Source: Acidisphaera sp. S103 (GTDB lineage: Bacteria > Pseudomonadota > Alphaproteobacteria > Acetobacterales > Acetobacteraceae). Taken from it: a stretch of 64,000 nt of DNA. Both the position numbers and the translations under genes were made by a program. Numbering within the stretch: position 1 is the first letter of the stretch; each line of letters opens with the position of its first letter. Of this stretch, positions 55,473 through 64,000 are shown in pieces. The notes beneath the pieces were generated by a model. It did no database searches, had not been told where the DNA came from, and worked only from the letters and a program-made list of their open reading frames with translations. The stretch spans positions 265,548 through 329,547 of the forward strand of contig NZ_LMUJ01000032.1 in assembly GCF_009765975.1 (NCBI RefSeq), read 5' to 3'.

Positions 55473-55487
55473 GCTACGCAGCGTAGC
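55473..55487. promoter_or_regulatory. Dyad operator candidate between blaI-like gene and efflux operon
   Basis: GCTACG CAG CGTAGC is a perfect 6-bp dyad with a 3-base centre, lying 22 bases before the repressor ATG and 51 bases before the adaptor ATG of the divergent RND operon. BlaI-type repressors bind short dyads in their own promoters. Its place suggests that it governs both directions. Confidence 0.5.
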
Positions 55488-55537
55488 GGACACTGTGAAG
55501 CACCTCAAGTCACGCTCTGGTGGGGTCGAAAGTGGCG

Positions 55538-56704
55538 ATGCGTGTGGTTCTGATCCTGACCGGCATCATTGCCCTGGTCATCGGTGGGCTGGTGTATTTC
55601 CATGCGCTGTCGCTGGATCAGATGCAGCGCGTCTGGCACCCGGCGGCTGTCGTCGCGCCCCCGCCACCGGCCGCGGTGCCCGTGGTCGTCGCCGCCGCGC
55701 GCACCCAGGACGTGCCGATCTACCTGTCCGGCATCGGCACCGTGCAGGCCTACAACACCGTCAACGTGCAGACCCAGGTGGACGGGCAGATCAGCCAGAT
55801 CCTGTTCCAGGAGGGGCAGGACGTGAAAGCCGGCGACAGGCTGGCGATCATCGATCGGCGACCGTATCAGGCGCAGTTGCAGCAGCAGGTCGCCGCCCGC
55901 ATGCGCGATCAGGCCTTGCTGCAAGGCGCGCGTCTCGATCTCGCCCGTTACACGGAACTGGTGAAGAAGGATTACGCCACCCAGCAGCAGGTCGACCAGG
56001 AACAGGCGCAGGTCGGTCAGTATGAGGGCGCGGTACTGAACGACACCGCGCAGATTGCCTATGCACAGACGCAACTCGGCTTCACCACTATCGCCTCGCC
56101 GATCGATGGGCGCGTCGGCATCAGGCAGGTCGATGTCGGCAATTTTGTGCGCGCCGCGCAAGGCACCACGATCGTGGTGGTCACGCAGTTACGCCCGATC
56201 TCGGTCATCTTCACGGTGTCGGCCGAGGCGGTCGAGCGCAGCAAGCTCGACCTTGGGGTCGCCCATGTGCCGGTGATCGCGCTGGCGAAGGACGACACCA
56301 CGGAACTGGATCGCGGATCGGTTGCCGTGGTGGACAACATGGTCGACCAGACAACCGGTACGATCAAGCTGAAAGCCAATTTTCCCAATGAAAAACTGAA
56401 GCTTTGGCCGGGCAACTTCGTCAACGGCCGGCTGGTCGTCGATACGCGCCATGACGGCGTCACGGTGCCGTCGGAGGCGGTGCGTCATGGTCCACGCTGC
56501 GACTTCACCTGGATCGTCCGTCCCGATCAGACCGTGGCGACACGCTGCGTCACGGTCGGTCAGACGTTCGCCGATCGAACGCTGATCGAGAAGGGTCTCG
56601 CGCAAGGTGCGGAGGTCGTCGTGGACGGCCAGTACCGTCTGGACGAAGGCAGCAAGGTCGAGATCACGCGCCGGCCACCGGCCCGATCGGCCTCGGCCGA
56701 TTGA
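55538..56704 (+). CDS. mdtA: RND efflux adaptor (MdtA-like)
   Basis: Periplasmic adaptor of 388 residues. An N-terminal anchor (residues 3-22) precedes the lipoyl halves (NVQTQVDGQISQILFQEGQDVKAGD and TTIASPIDGRVGIRQVDVGNFV), a coiled coil (LDLARYTELVKKDYATQQQVDQ) and the barrel (LRPISVIFTVSAE), all closely MdtA-like. The ATG at 55538 is chosen over a GTG at 55520. It is the first gene of an mdtABC-like operon, divergent from the BlaI/M56 pair. Stop and the next start are 7 bases apart. Confidence 0.92.
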   Translation: MRVVLILTGIIALVIGGLVYFHALSLDQMQRVWHPAAVVAPPPPAAVPVVVAAARTQDVPIYLSGIGTVQAYNTVNVQTQVDGQISQILFQEGQDVKAGDRLAIIDRRPYQAQLQQQVAARMRDQALLQGARLDLARYTELVKKDYATQQQVDQEQAQVGQYEGAVLNDTAQIAYAQTQLGFTTIASPIDGRVGIRQVDVGNFVRAAQGTTIVVVTQLRPISVIFTVSAEAVERSKLDLGVAHVPVIALAKDDTTELDRGSVAVVDNMVDQTTGTIKLKANFPNEKLKLWPGNFVNGRLVVDTRHDGVTVPSEAVRHGPRCDFTWIVRPDQTVATRCVTVGQTFADRTLIEKGLAQGAEVVVDGQYRLDEGSKVEITRRPPARSASAD

Positions 56705-56711
56705 TCCGAAC

Positions 56712-59700
56712 GTGGAACTCTCCCGCCCGTTCATCCTGCGGCCGATCGCGACGACGCTGCTGGTTGTGGCGGTGCTGCTGCTGGGGCTGATCGGATACCA
56801 GTTGTTGCCTGTCGCGGCGCTGCCGGAAGTCGATTTCCCGACCATCCAGGTGGTGACCGGTTATCCGGGTGCGTCGCCCGAGGTGATGGCGACATCGGTG
56901 ACGGCACCGCTCGAGCATTATTTCGGGCAGATCGCCGGCCTGACGTCCATGAGTTCCACCAGTTCGGACGGTACCAGCCAGATTACGCTGCAATTCAGCC
57001 TGTCGCGCCGCATCGACGCGGCGGCGCAGGACGTACAGGCGCAGATCAACGCCTCCGCCGACTGGGTTCCGACCGCGCAACTGCCCACACCGCCGACCTA
57101 TCGTGAAGTCAACCCCGCCGACACGCCGGTGCTGATCCTGGCGCTGACTTCCGACACGCTGCCGCTGCATGTGGTCGACGACTATGCCGAGACAGTGCTG
57201 GTGCAGAAGCTGTCGCAGGTCGACGGCGTCGGCGCGGTGACGACGGAAGGCGGCCAGCGACGAGCCGTGCGGCTGGAGATCAACCCCGCCAAGCTCGCGG
57301 GGCTCGGCCTTTCGATGGAGGACGTGCGCAATGCGGTCGCCGCGACCACGTCGGATTTGCCGAAGGGCAGCCTCAACGGCGACCGGCAGGCGTTTCAGAT
57401 CGGTTCCAACGATCAGCTGTTCGTCGCCGACGCCTATCTAAATGCGGTGATCGCGTACCGTAATAATGCCCCGGTATTGCTGCGCGATATCGGGACGGCG
57501 GTCGATGGCGTCGAGGACGCGGAACTCGCCGGCTGGTACGCGACCGGCGGCAACGGCGGCGCGGGCAAGGCGGCGATCATCCTGGATATCCAGCGCCAGC
57601 CGGGTGCGAACATCATCGACGTCGTGGACAGCATCAAGGCGCTGTTGCCGAAGCTGCAATCGTCCTTGCCGCCGTCTTTGAAAATCGACGTGGTGACCGA
57701 CCGCACCACGACGATCCGAGCGGCCATCGCCGATGTGCAATTCACCCTGGTGCTGACAGTCGTGCTGGTGGTGATGGTCATCTTCGTTTTCCTGCGCAAA
57801 GTGTGGGCGACCGTCATTCCCAGCGTCACTCTGCCGGTTTCACTGATCGCCACGTTCGGCGGCATGGCCCTGCTCGGGTTCAGTCTCGACAACCTGTCGC
57901 TGATGGCGCTGACCGTGGCGGCGGGCTTCGTGGTGGACGATGCGATCGTAATGATCGAGAATATCGTCCGCTACATCGAAGCGGGCGAAACGCCGGTGCA
58001 GGCGGCGCTGAAGGGCGCGAAGCAAATCGGTTTCACCATCGTTTCGCTGACCATTTCATTGATCGCGGTGTTCATCCCGCTGTTGCTGATGGGCGGCGTG
58101 GTCGGCCGGCTGTTCCGCGAATTCGCCATCACGCTGTCCCTGGCCGTGGTCATTTCCGGCGTTGTGTCGCTGACCCTGACGCCGATGATGTGCGCAAGGC
58201 TGCTGCGAGCCGAGGCCGAGGAAGCGCCGCCCGGCGCCCTGTTCCGTTGGACCGAGCGGGGGTTCGAGCGGCTGTTGTGGGCGTATGAAGCGGGTCTGAA
58301 CTGGGTGCTGCGCCATCAGCCCGCGACGCTGGCGTTCAGCGTGCTGACGCTGGTCGCGACGGTGATGCTGTATGGTATGGTGAGCAAGGGCTTCCTGCCG
58401 CGGCAGGACACCGGCCTGTTGATCGGCATCACCGATGCGGCGCAGGACATCTCCTTCCCGGCGATGCAGGCGCGGCAGAACGCGGTGGCGGCGATCGTCG
58501 CGCGCGATCCGGCGGTGGTGTCGGTGGACAGTTTTGTCGGCGCCGGTTCGGTCAACCCGACGCTGAACAGTGGGCGGCTTTACATCAACATCGGCGCGCC
58601 GGACCGCCGCGCGCCCGGCGACACGCTGACCGCGGTGATGGCGCGGTTGCAGCAGGCAACGGCGAACGTGCAAGGCATCGCACTGCACTTGCAGCCCGCA
58701 CAGGATATCCAGATCGAGACACGCACGTCCCGCACGCAATACCAATATGTCCTGCAGGATCTCGACCCGGCGGAACTGCATCTGTGGAGTGGCCGGCTGC
58801 TGACGGCGATGCGCGCGCGACCGGAGCTTGCCGACGTCGCCACCGATGAACAGGCCGATGGGCAGCAACTTGTGCTGACGATCGACCGCCAGGCTGCCGC
58901 GCGCTTCGGCGTGACGCTGGCAGCGATCGACCAGACGCTCTACGACGCATTCGGCCAGCGCCAGATCGCCACCGTCTATGCCTCGGCGGAGCAATACCAT
59001 GTGGTGATGGAAGTCGATCCGGTGTTCCGCCGCGATCCCGGTGTGTTGGACAAACTATTTGTCACGGCCTCTGCCGCACAGACTTCAATCGGCAACGATC
59101 TATCTGCCGGTATCGGCCCGGGCTTCCATCAGGCCGGTGCGCCCGTGCCACTATCGGCTTTCGCGCGGATGGAACGTGGCAACGCGCCGCTGCTGATCAC
59201 GCATCAGGGTCTGTTCCCCGCCACCACGCTGTCGTTCAACCTCGCCCCCAGCGTGTCGCTCGGTGCCGCGGTGGCCGCATTGCACGCGGCCGAAGCTTCG
59301 GTCGGAATGCCGGACAGCGTCACCACAAATCTCGTCGGTAGCGCCGCCGCATTCTCTGATTCGTTGTCCAGCGAGCCGGTGCTGATCCTGGCGGCCATCG
59401 TGACGGTCTACATCGTGCTGGGCGTGCTCTACGAAAGTTTCATCCATCCGATCACGATCCTGTCCACGCTGCCTTCGGCCGGTATCGGCGCGCTGTTGGC
59501 ACTGATGCTGTTCGGACGCGACCTGGATGTGATCTCGCTGATCGGCATCATCCTGCTGATCGGCATCGTCAAAAAGAACGCGATCATGATGGTCGATTTC
59601 GCGCTGGAGGCGGAACGTGAGGCCGGCATGCCGCCCGAACGGGCGATCCATCGGGCGTGTATCCTGCGGTTCCGCCCGATCATGATGACGACGATGGCGG

Positions 59701-59903
59701 CCCTGCTGGGTGCGCTGCCGCTGGCGGTCGGGCACGGCACCGGGTCGGAATTGCGCCAGCCGTTGGGCATCGCCATCGTCGGCGGACTGCTGGTGTCCCA
59801 GGTTCTCACGCTCTACACGACGCCGGTCATCTATCTTGCGTTCAGCCGCTTGCAGCATGGCGTGGGCCGCCGGGTACGGCAGGCCGCCGCCGCATCGCGA
59901 TGA
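56712..59903 (+). CDS. mdtB: RND efflux permease (MdtB-like)
   Basis: RND pump subunit of 1063 residues. The GTG start at 56712 gives MELSRPFILRPIATTLLVVAV, the proper N-terminus; the longer frame is a read-through into the adaptor gene. Helix 4 has NLSLMALTVAAGFVVDDAIVMIEN with paired Asp residues, and the later half has LIGIILLIGIVKKNAIMMVDFALE. MdtB and MdtC form a mixed trimer in E. coli; the same is likely here, since mdtC-like follows with an ATGA overlap. Confidence 0.93.
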   Translation: MELSRPFILRPIATTLLVVAVLLLGLIGYQLLPVAALPEVDFPTIQVVTGYPGASPEVMATSVTAPLEHYFGQIAGLTSMSSTSSDGTSQITLQFSLSRRIDAAAQDVQAQINASADWVPTAQLPTPPTYREVNPADTPVLILALTSDTLPLHVVDDYAETVLVQKLSQVDGVGAVTTEGGQRRAVRLEINPAKLAGLGLSMEDVRNAVAATTSDLPKGSLNGDRQAFQIGSNDQLFVADAYLNAVIAYRNNAPVLLRDIGTAVDGVEDAELAGWYATGGNGGAGKAAIILDIQRQPGANIIDVVDSIKALLPKLQSSLPPSLKIDVVTDRTTTIRAAIADVQFTLVLTVVLVVMVIFVFLRKVWATVIPSVTLPVSLIATFGGMALLGFSLDNLSLMALTVAAGFVVDDAIVMIENIVRYIEAGETPVQAALKGAKQIGFTIVSLTISLIAVFIPLLLMGGVVGRLFREFAITLSLAVVISGVVSLTLTPMMCARLLRAEAEEAPPGALFRWTERGFERLLWAYEAGLNWVLRHQPATLAFSVLTLVATVMLYGMVSKGFLPRQDTGLLIGITDAAQDISFPAMQARQNAVAAIVARDPAVVSVDSFVGAGSVNPTLNSGRLYINIGAPDRRAPGDTLTAVMARLQQATANVQGIALHLQPAQDIQIETRTSRTQYQYVLQDLDPAELHLWSGRLLTAMRARPELADVATDEQADGQQLVLTIDRQAAARFGVTLAAIDQTLYDAFGQRQIATVYASAEQYHVVMEVDPVFRRDPGVLDKLFVTASAAQTSIGNDLSAGIGPGFHQAGAPVPLSAFARMERGNAPLLITHQGLFPATTLSFNLAPSVSLGAAVAALHAAEASVGMPDSVTTNLVGSAAAFSDSLSSEPVLILAAIVTVYIVLGVLYESFIHPITILSTLPSAGIGALLALMLFGRDLDVISLIGIILLIGIVKKNAIMMVDFALEAEREAGMPPERAIHRACILRFRPIMMTTMAALLGALPLAVGHGTGSELRQPLGIAIVGGLLVSQVLTLYTTPVIYLAFSRLQHGVGRRVRQAAAASR

Positions 59904-62900
59904 TCAGCCGGCTGTGCATCCGCCGTCCGGTGGCGACGACGCTGCTGACGATGGGCGTGCTGCTGCTGGGCATGCTGGCCTACATGAACCTGCCGATCGC
60001 CGCGCTGCCCAGCGTCGATCGGCCCACCATCAGCGTGTTTGCCAATCTGCCGGGTGCGAGTCCGGAAACCATGGCGGTTTCGGTCGGCTCCCCGTTGGAG
60101 CGTCAGCTCGGTATTATCCCTGGCATTGCCGAGATGGGCTCGATCAGCATGTCCAACGGCGAGGAGATCGACATCCAGTTCACCCTGGACAAGACGATCG
60201 ACAGCGCGGCGGGCGCGGTGCAGGCGGCGATCAATGCCGCGATGCCGAACCTGCCGCGGGACCTGCCGCAGCCGCCGACCTACTACAAAGCCGACCCCGG
60301 CGGCGTCGCGATGATTGTGCTGGCGCTGACCTCCGACATCCTGCCGCCGGGCGATGTCTACGACTTTGCTGACAGCGTGGTGTCGCAGAAGCTGTCGCAG
60401 ATCGCCGGCGTGTCGCGCGTGGTGATCAACGGCGCCGAACGCGCGGCGGTGCGGGTGCGTGTCAACCCGCGCCGGCTTGCCGGCCTGGGTTTGTCTTTGG
60501 AAACGGTGCGTGCCGCGATCTATTCCGCCACACGGGAGATGCCCAAAGGCCGCATCGACCAGGGCGAGCAGAGTTTCGGCCTGGCCGCCAACGATCAGTT
60601 GTTCCGTGCCGAGGACTTCCGCCGGGTGGTGGTCAGCTACAACAACGGCGCGCCAGTGCTGCTGGGCGACATCGCCGAGGTCAGCGACAGCGTGCTGAAC
60701 GATCTGCAGGCGGGCTGGTTCAACCGCAAGCCGGCCGTCTCGGTGCTGGTGTTCCGCCAGCCCGATGCCAACATCGTCGCCACGGTAGATCAGATACTGG
60801 CGACGCTGCCGGTGCTGAAGCATTTCATGCCGCCCTCGATCAAGGTGCATGTGGTGTTCGACCGTACCACGCTGATCAGAGCCTCGATCGCCGACGTGCA
60901 GCGCACGATCGGGATCGCGATCGTGCTGGTGGTGCTGGTGATCGCGCTGTTCGTGCGACGGTTCTGGGCGACGGTCATTCCGGCCGTGACGATTCCCGTC
61001 GTGCTGGCCGGCACGCTCGCCGCGATGGCGCTGCTTGGCTACAGCCTGGATAATCTGTCGCTGATGGCGCTGACAATCGCCGTCGGCTTCGTTGTGGACG
61101 ACGCGGTGATCGTGATCGAGAACGTCATTCGTCGCATGGAGCACGGCGCGACCGCCATCGCCGCGACACTCGGCGCCCTGGGTCAGATGGGTTCGACGAT
61201 CGTTTCGATCACCGCGGCCCTGATCGCTGCGATGATTCCGGTGCTGTTCATGCCTGATATCGTCGGCCGCTACTTCCGCGAATTCGGGCTGACCCTGGTC
61301 GCCGCGATCACGCTGTCCGCCGCGATCACCCTGACGCTGACACCGATGATGTGCGCGTGCCTGCTGACGCACCGCCCGCCCCCCCCGGCGCCACGCTGGC
61401 TCACCTGGCTCTCCGGCCTGCCGATGACGGCGTATACGCGGAGCCTGGACTGGTGCCTGCGGCATACCACGGTTTGCCTCGTGGCCGCCGTGCTGGTCGC
61501 CGGAGGCACCTACGGCCTGTACGCCGCGCTGCCAAAGGGCTTTATGCCGACGCAGGACACCGGCGTCATGCACATCATCACCATCGCCAATCCCAGCATT
61601 TCCTTCGCCGAGATGGAGAAATTGCAGCAGCGCGTTGATGAAACGGTGCTCGCCGACCCGGCCATCGATGCGCTGAGTTCGTATATGGGCGGTGGTGTGA
61701 TGAGCACCGGCAATTTGTGGATCGGCCTCAAGCCGTTGGATGTGCGCGGTGTCCCGATCGAAACGGTGATCGACCGCTTGCGCACCCAGTTGCGCAAGAT
61801 TGCCGGTATTCGCGTCTTCCTGCTGCCGGTGCAGGATCTGAATATCGGACTGGGGAGTACATCGGCACGCTACCAGTACCGGTTGACCGGCACCGACGTC
61901 GATGCAGTGGTCAAAGCCGGCGAGGCGTTGCGCCAGCGCATGATCCATCTGCCCGAGTTGATGGATGTCATCACGAACATCGATACACGCGCCGGGCTGG
62001 AAGCCGGCCTTGCCGTCGATCGCGTGCAGGCCGGCCGCTTTGGTATCACACCGCAGGCGGTCGACAACACGCTCTACGATGCATTCGGTCAGCGTCAGAT
62101 CGGGCTAATCTATCTGCCGTTGAGCTATTCGAAGGTGGTGATGGAGGTCGATCCGAAATACCAAAGCGATCCATCGAGTTTCGCAAGCCTCTATGTTCCG
62201 GGCAGCAACGGCGCTCAGGTGCCGCTTGCGCAGCTCACGAAACCCTGGCGCGCGCACGCGCCGATGTGGGTGCGCCACGCCCAGCAATTCCCCACCATGA
62301 CCTTGTCGTTCGATATCAAGCCTGGCGTTTCGATCGGCCAGGCGATCGACGCGATCCGTGCCGCGCAGGCAAAGCTGAACATCCCCGACGAGGTAAAGAC
62401 GGAGTTCACAGGCGAAGCAGGCGAGGCAAGCGCGTCGGGCGCGCGGCAGTTGCTGCTGTTCCTGGGTGCGGTCTGCGCCGTCTACATCGTGCTGGGCGTG
62501 CTCTACGAGAGTTACGCCCATCCGCTCACCATCCTTTCGACGCTGCCCGCCGCTTCGTTCGGCGCTTTACTGGCGCTTTGGCTGACGCACACCGAGTTCA
62601 GCATCATGACCGCCATCGCCTGTATTCTGGTGGTCGGGATGGTAATGAAGAACGCCATCCTGGTGGTCGATTTCGCGCTGGAGGCCGAACGCGCCGACGG
62701 GCTGACGCCGGGGGATGCGATCCGCGGGGCGGCCTTGCTGCGAGTGCGCCCGATTACAATGACAATGCTGGTGGCCGTGCTGAGTGCGCTGCCCCTCGCG
62801 ATGGGAACCGGCGCCGGGCATGAGCTGCGTCAGCCGTTAGGCATCGCGATCGTCGGTGGCCTGCTCGTTTCGCAGATGCTTACTCTGTACACGACGCCGG

Positions 62901-62977
62901 TCGTTTACCTGCTGATCGATCGGCTGCGTCAGCGGCCGCGTTTTTCTGGGGGAGCCGTTCGAGACCCGGTCATCTAG
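59900..62977 (+). CDS. mdtC: RND efflux permease (MdtC-like)
   Basis: Second RND subunit of 1025 residues, starting MISRLCIRRPVATTLLTMGVL at 59900, where its ATG overlaps the mdtB stop. It keeps the helix 4 acidic pair (NLSLMALTIAVGFVVDDAVIVIEN) and the second-half segment CILVVGMVMKNAILVVDFALE. No tolC-like channel gene follows. The operon therefore has adaptor plus two permeases only. Confidence 0.93.
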   Translation: MISRLCIRRPVATTLLTMGVLLLGMLAYMNLPIAALPSVDRPTISVFANLPGASPETMAVSVGSPLERQLGIIPGIAEMGSISMSNGEEIDIQFTLDKTIDSAAGAVQAAINAAMPNLPRDLPQPPTYYKADPGGVAMIVLALTSDILPPGDVYDFADSVVSQKLSQIAGVSRVVINGAERAAVRVRVNPRRLAGLGLSLETVRAAIYSATREMPKGRIDQGEQSFGLAANDQLFRAEDFRRVVVSYNNGAPVLLGDIAEVSDSVLNDLQAGWFNRKPAVSVLVFRQPDANIVATVDQILATLPVLKHFMPPSIKVHVVFDRTTLIRASIADVQRTIGIAIVLVVLVIALFVRRFWATVIPAVTIPVVLAGTLAAMALLGYSLDNLSLMALTIAVGFVVDDAVIVIENVIRRMEHGATAIAATLGALGQMGSTIVSITAALIAAMIPVLFMPDIVGRYFREFGLTLVAAITLSAAITLTLTPMMCACLLTHRPPPPAPRWLTWLSGLPMTAYTRSLDWCLRHTTVCLVAAVLVAGGTYGLYAALPKGFMPTQDTGVMHIITIANPSISFAEMEKLQQRVDETVLADPAIDALSSYMGGGVMSTGNLWIGLKPLDVRGVPIETVIDRLRTQLRKIAGIRVFLLPVQDLNIGLGSTSARYQYRLTGTDVDAVVKAGEALRQRMIHLPELMDVITNIDTRAGLEAGLAVDRVQAGRFGITPQAVDNTLYDAFGQRQIGLIYLPLSYSKVVMEVDPKYQSDPSSFASLYVPGSNGAQVPLAQLTKPWRAHAPMWVRHAQQFPTMTLSFDIKPGVSIGQAIDAIRAAQAKLNIPDEVKTEFTGEAGEASASGARQLLLFLGAVCAVYIVLGVLYESYAHPLTILSTLPAASFGALLALWLTHTEFSIMTAIACILVVGMVMKNAILVVDFALEAERADGLTPGDAIRGAALLRVRPITMTMLVAVLSALPLAMGTGAGHELRQPLGIAIVGGLLVSQMLTLYTTPVVYLLIDRLRQRPRFSGGAVRDPVI

Positions 62978-63033
62978 TTCGAACCGGTTTTTTCGGTTGG
63001 CACCGTCCGTCATGCCGGTGGCGGTTCGCGGCT

Positions 63034-64000
63034 CTACCGGAACACGAACTCCTTGTAGCCGCCCTTGGCCACGTCGTCAGTCTTCCGCCGGAAGTGCACA
63101 CCGTTGCCGTTGTAGCCCAGCACCCGAGGCACGTTCCTGCCCTCGACATTGCGGTTCACGCCGGTCTGCCAGGACGGTACCTTGGACGACAGCAGCTTTT
63201 CGGCCGCCTCGATCACCGTCCGCGTCCAGTCCTCCACCTCCTCCGGCCGCGTCTCCACATGCGTGTAGCCGTTCTCTCGCATGAACCGCAGGATGCCGGT
63301 CTGGAACTGCACCGTGTGCTCGATCGCCTGCGGGATATTGCCCCGGGCCGTGTGCGGCCCCAGCACCATCATCATGTTCGGGAACCCCTCGGCGAGCATA
63401 CCGAGGTAGGTGCGCGGGCTGTCGGCCCAGGCATCCTTCATCCGCAGGCCATTGGCACCGCGAATGTCGATCCGGTCGAACGCGCCGGTCACGCCATCGA
63501 AGCCGGTGGCATAGATCAGGACGTCGAATTCATGCTCCTGCTTCGTGGTCCGGATCCCCTTCGGCGTGATGCATTCGATCGGCTCATCCGCCAGCGTGTC
63601 GATCAGAGTCACGTTGTCGCGGTTGAAGGCCTCGAAATATCCGCTCTCCATCGGCACACGCCGGCTGCCGAAACCGTGGTCCTTGGGGATCAGCTTCTCC
63701 GCCACCTTCGGGTCATGCACCCTCTGGCGGATCTTGCGGGCGATGAAGTCGCTGATCGCCGCGTTGGCTTTCTCGTTCACCCCGATATCGCGGAAATTGC
63801 CCAGCCAGATCCCGAACCCCGGCTCGCCGTACAGCTTCTCCCAGAACGCCTCCCGCTCCGCCGGCGGCACCTCCAGCGTCTTGCGCGGGTCCGCCTGGTG
63901 GATGAACCACATCGCGGTGGAAGCACAATGCGCGTAGATCTCGTCATACCGAGCCTTGATCGCCTCCATCTCCGCCTTGTCGATCTTGGCGTTGTGCAAC
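63034..64000 (-). CDS. Flavin-containing monooxygenase (Baeyer-Villiger type), C-terminal part
   Basis: C-terminal ~320 residues of an FAD/NADPH monooxygenase; the gene begins beyond the window. Visible are the conserved YATGFDGVTGAF motif that precedes the last FAD-contacting part, HEFDVLI before it, and GPHTARGNIPQAIEHTVQ near the C-terminus, all common in Baeyer-Villiger-like enzymes acting on ketones. The FAD and NADPH GxGxxG motifs would be upstream, so activity cannot be judged. It converges on the mdtC-like gene with a 56-base gap. Confidence 0.88.
   Translation of the reverse strand, partial: LHNAKIDKAEMEAIKARYDEIYAHCASTAMWFIHQADPRKTLEVPPAEREAFWEKLYGEPGFGIWLGNFRDIGVNEKANAAISDFIARKIRQRVHDPKVAEKLIPKDHGFGSRRVPMESGYFEAFNRDNVTLIDTLADEPIECITPKGIRTTKQEHEFDVLIYATGFDGVTGAFDRIDIRGANGLRMKDAWADSPRTYLGMLAEGFPNMMMVLGPHTARGNIPQAIEHTVQFQTGILRFMRENGYTHVETRPEEVEDWTRTVIEAAEKLLSSKVPSWQTGVNRNVEGRNVPRVLGYNGNGVHFRRKTDDVAKGGYKEFVFR

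Noticed and set aside
59831-61948. 705-codon minus-strand open frame
   Set aside because: Lies wholly antisense to mdtC-like with a His/Arg/Gln-rich composition typical of GC-rich shadow frames.

Overview
The window is high-GC DNA with dense genes, short intergenic gaps and many 4-bp ATGA overlaps. It looks alphaproteobacterial and is most like the Acetobacteraceae/Rhodospirillales. The pointers are the zapE, mdh, sucC, sucD gene set, a malonyl-CoA decarboxylase, a DUF3297 protein, a capsule-type KpsT/KpsE pair and several TRAP/RND systems. This placement comes from gene content alone. No rRNA, tRNA, CRISPR array or intact insertion sequence is visible.

Layout. 1-4031: end of a polysaccharide export cluster (KpsT-like ATPase, KpsE-like inner-membrane protein, methyltransferase, sulfotransferase). 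4032-7098: minus-strand catabolic operon (thiolase, acyl-CoA ligase, DOPA-dioxygenase-like). 7402-10498: lipoprotein, a large gene-free gap with an inverted-repeat element, a hydrolase, DUF3297, and a Phd/VapC-type toxin-antitoxin pair. 10636-14562: P450, then a cupredoxin/metallophosphoesterase operon divergent from an ECF sigma/anti-sigma operon. Near-identical promoter elements (GGAATAA-N14-CGGTAW) face both ways between the two operons. 14636-18523: Rap1a-like protein, queC, MoeB/ThiF-like, DsrE-like, SH3-domain protein, receiver-like protein.

18545-21151: the most unusual locus. A 54-residue peptide carries two near-identical 18-residue repeats behind a short leader-like N-terminus, followed by a strong hairpin and a DUF6065-like gene. 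This has the look of a RiPP-type precursor and partner. A YeiH-like transporter lies upstream. 21535-33506: BTAD/TPR regulator overlapping an orphan amino-acid-binding protein, SDR, malonyl-CoA decarboxylase, NAD(P)HX repair enzyme, TfoX-like protein, a GNAT gene broken by an in-frame TAG, a 2OG oxygenase, an inositol-phosphatase/ADP-ribosylglycohydrolase fusion, and zapE.

33693-42740: RND permease and adaptor, an HD-GYP protein with a degenerate receiver, then mdh-sucC-sucD. 42854-53098: hybrid-less histidine kinase, IS remnant, TRAP transporter (fused DctQM), EmrAB-like exporter, a MetE-C-like enzyme and an EthD-domain protein. 53116-62977: a BlaI/M56 (BlaR1-like) pair, whose sensor protein carries three C-terminal repeats, divergent from an mdtABC-type RND efflux operon. 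A perfect dyad lies between them, suggesting that the repressor controls the pump. The window ends inside a flavin monooxygenase gene.
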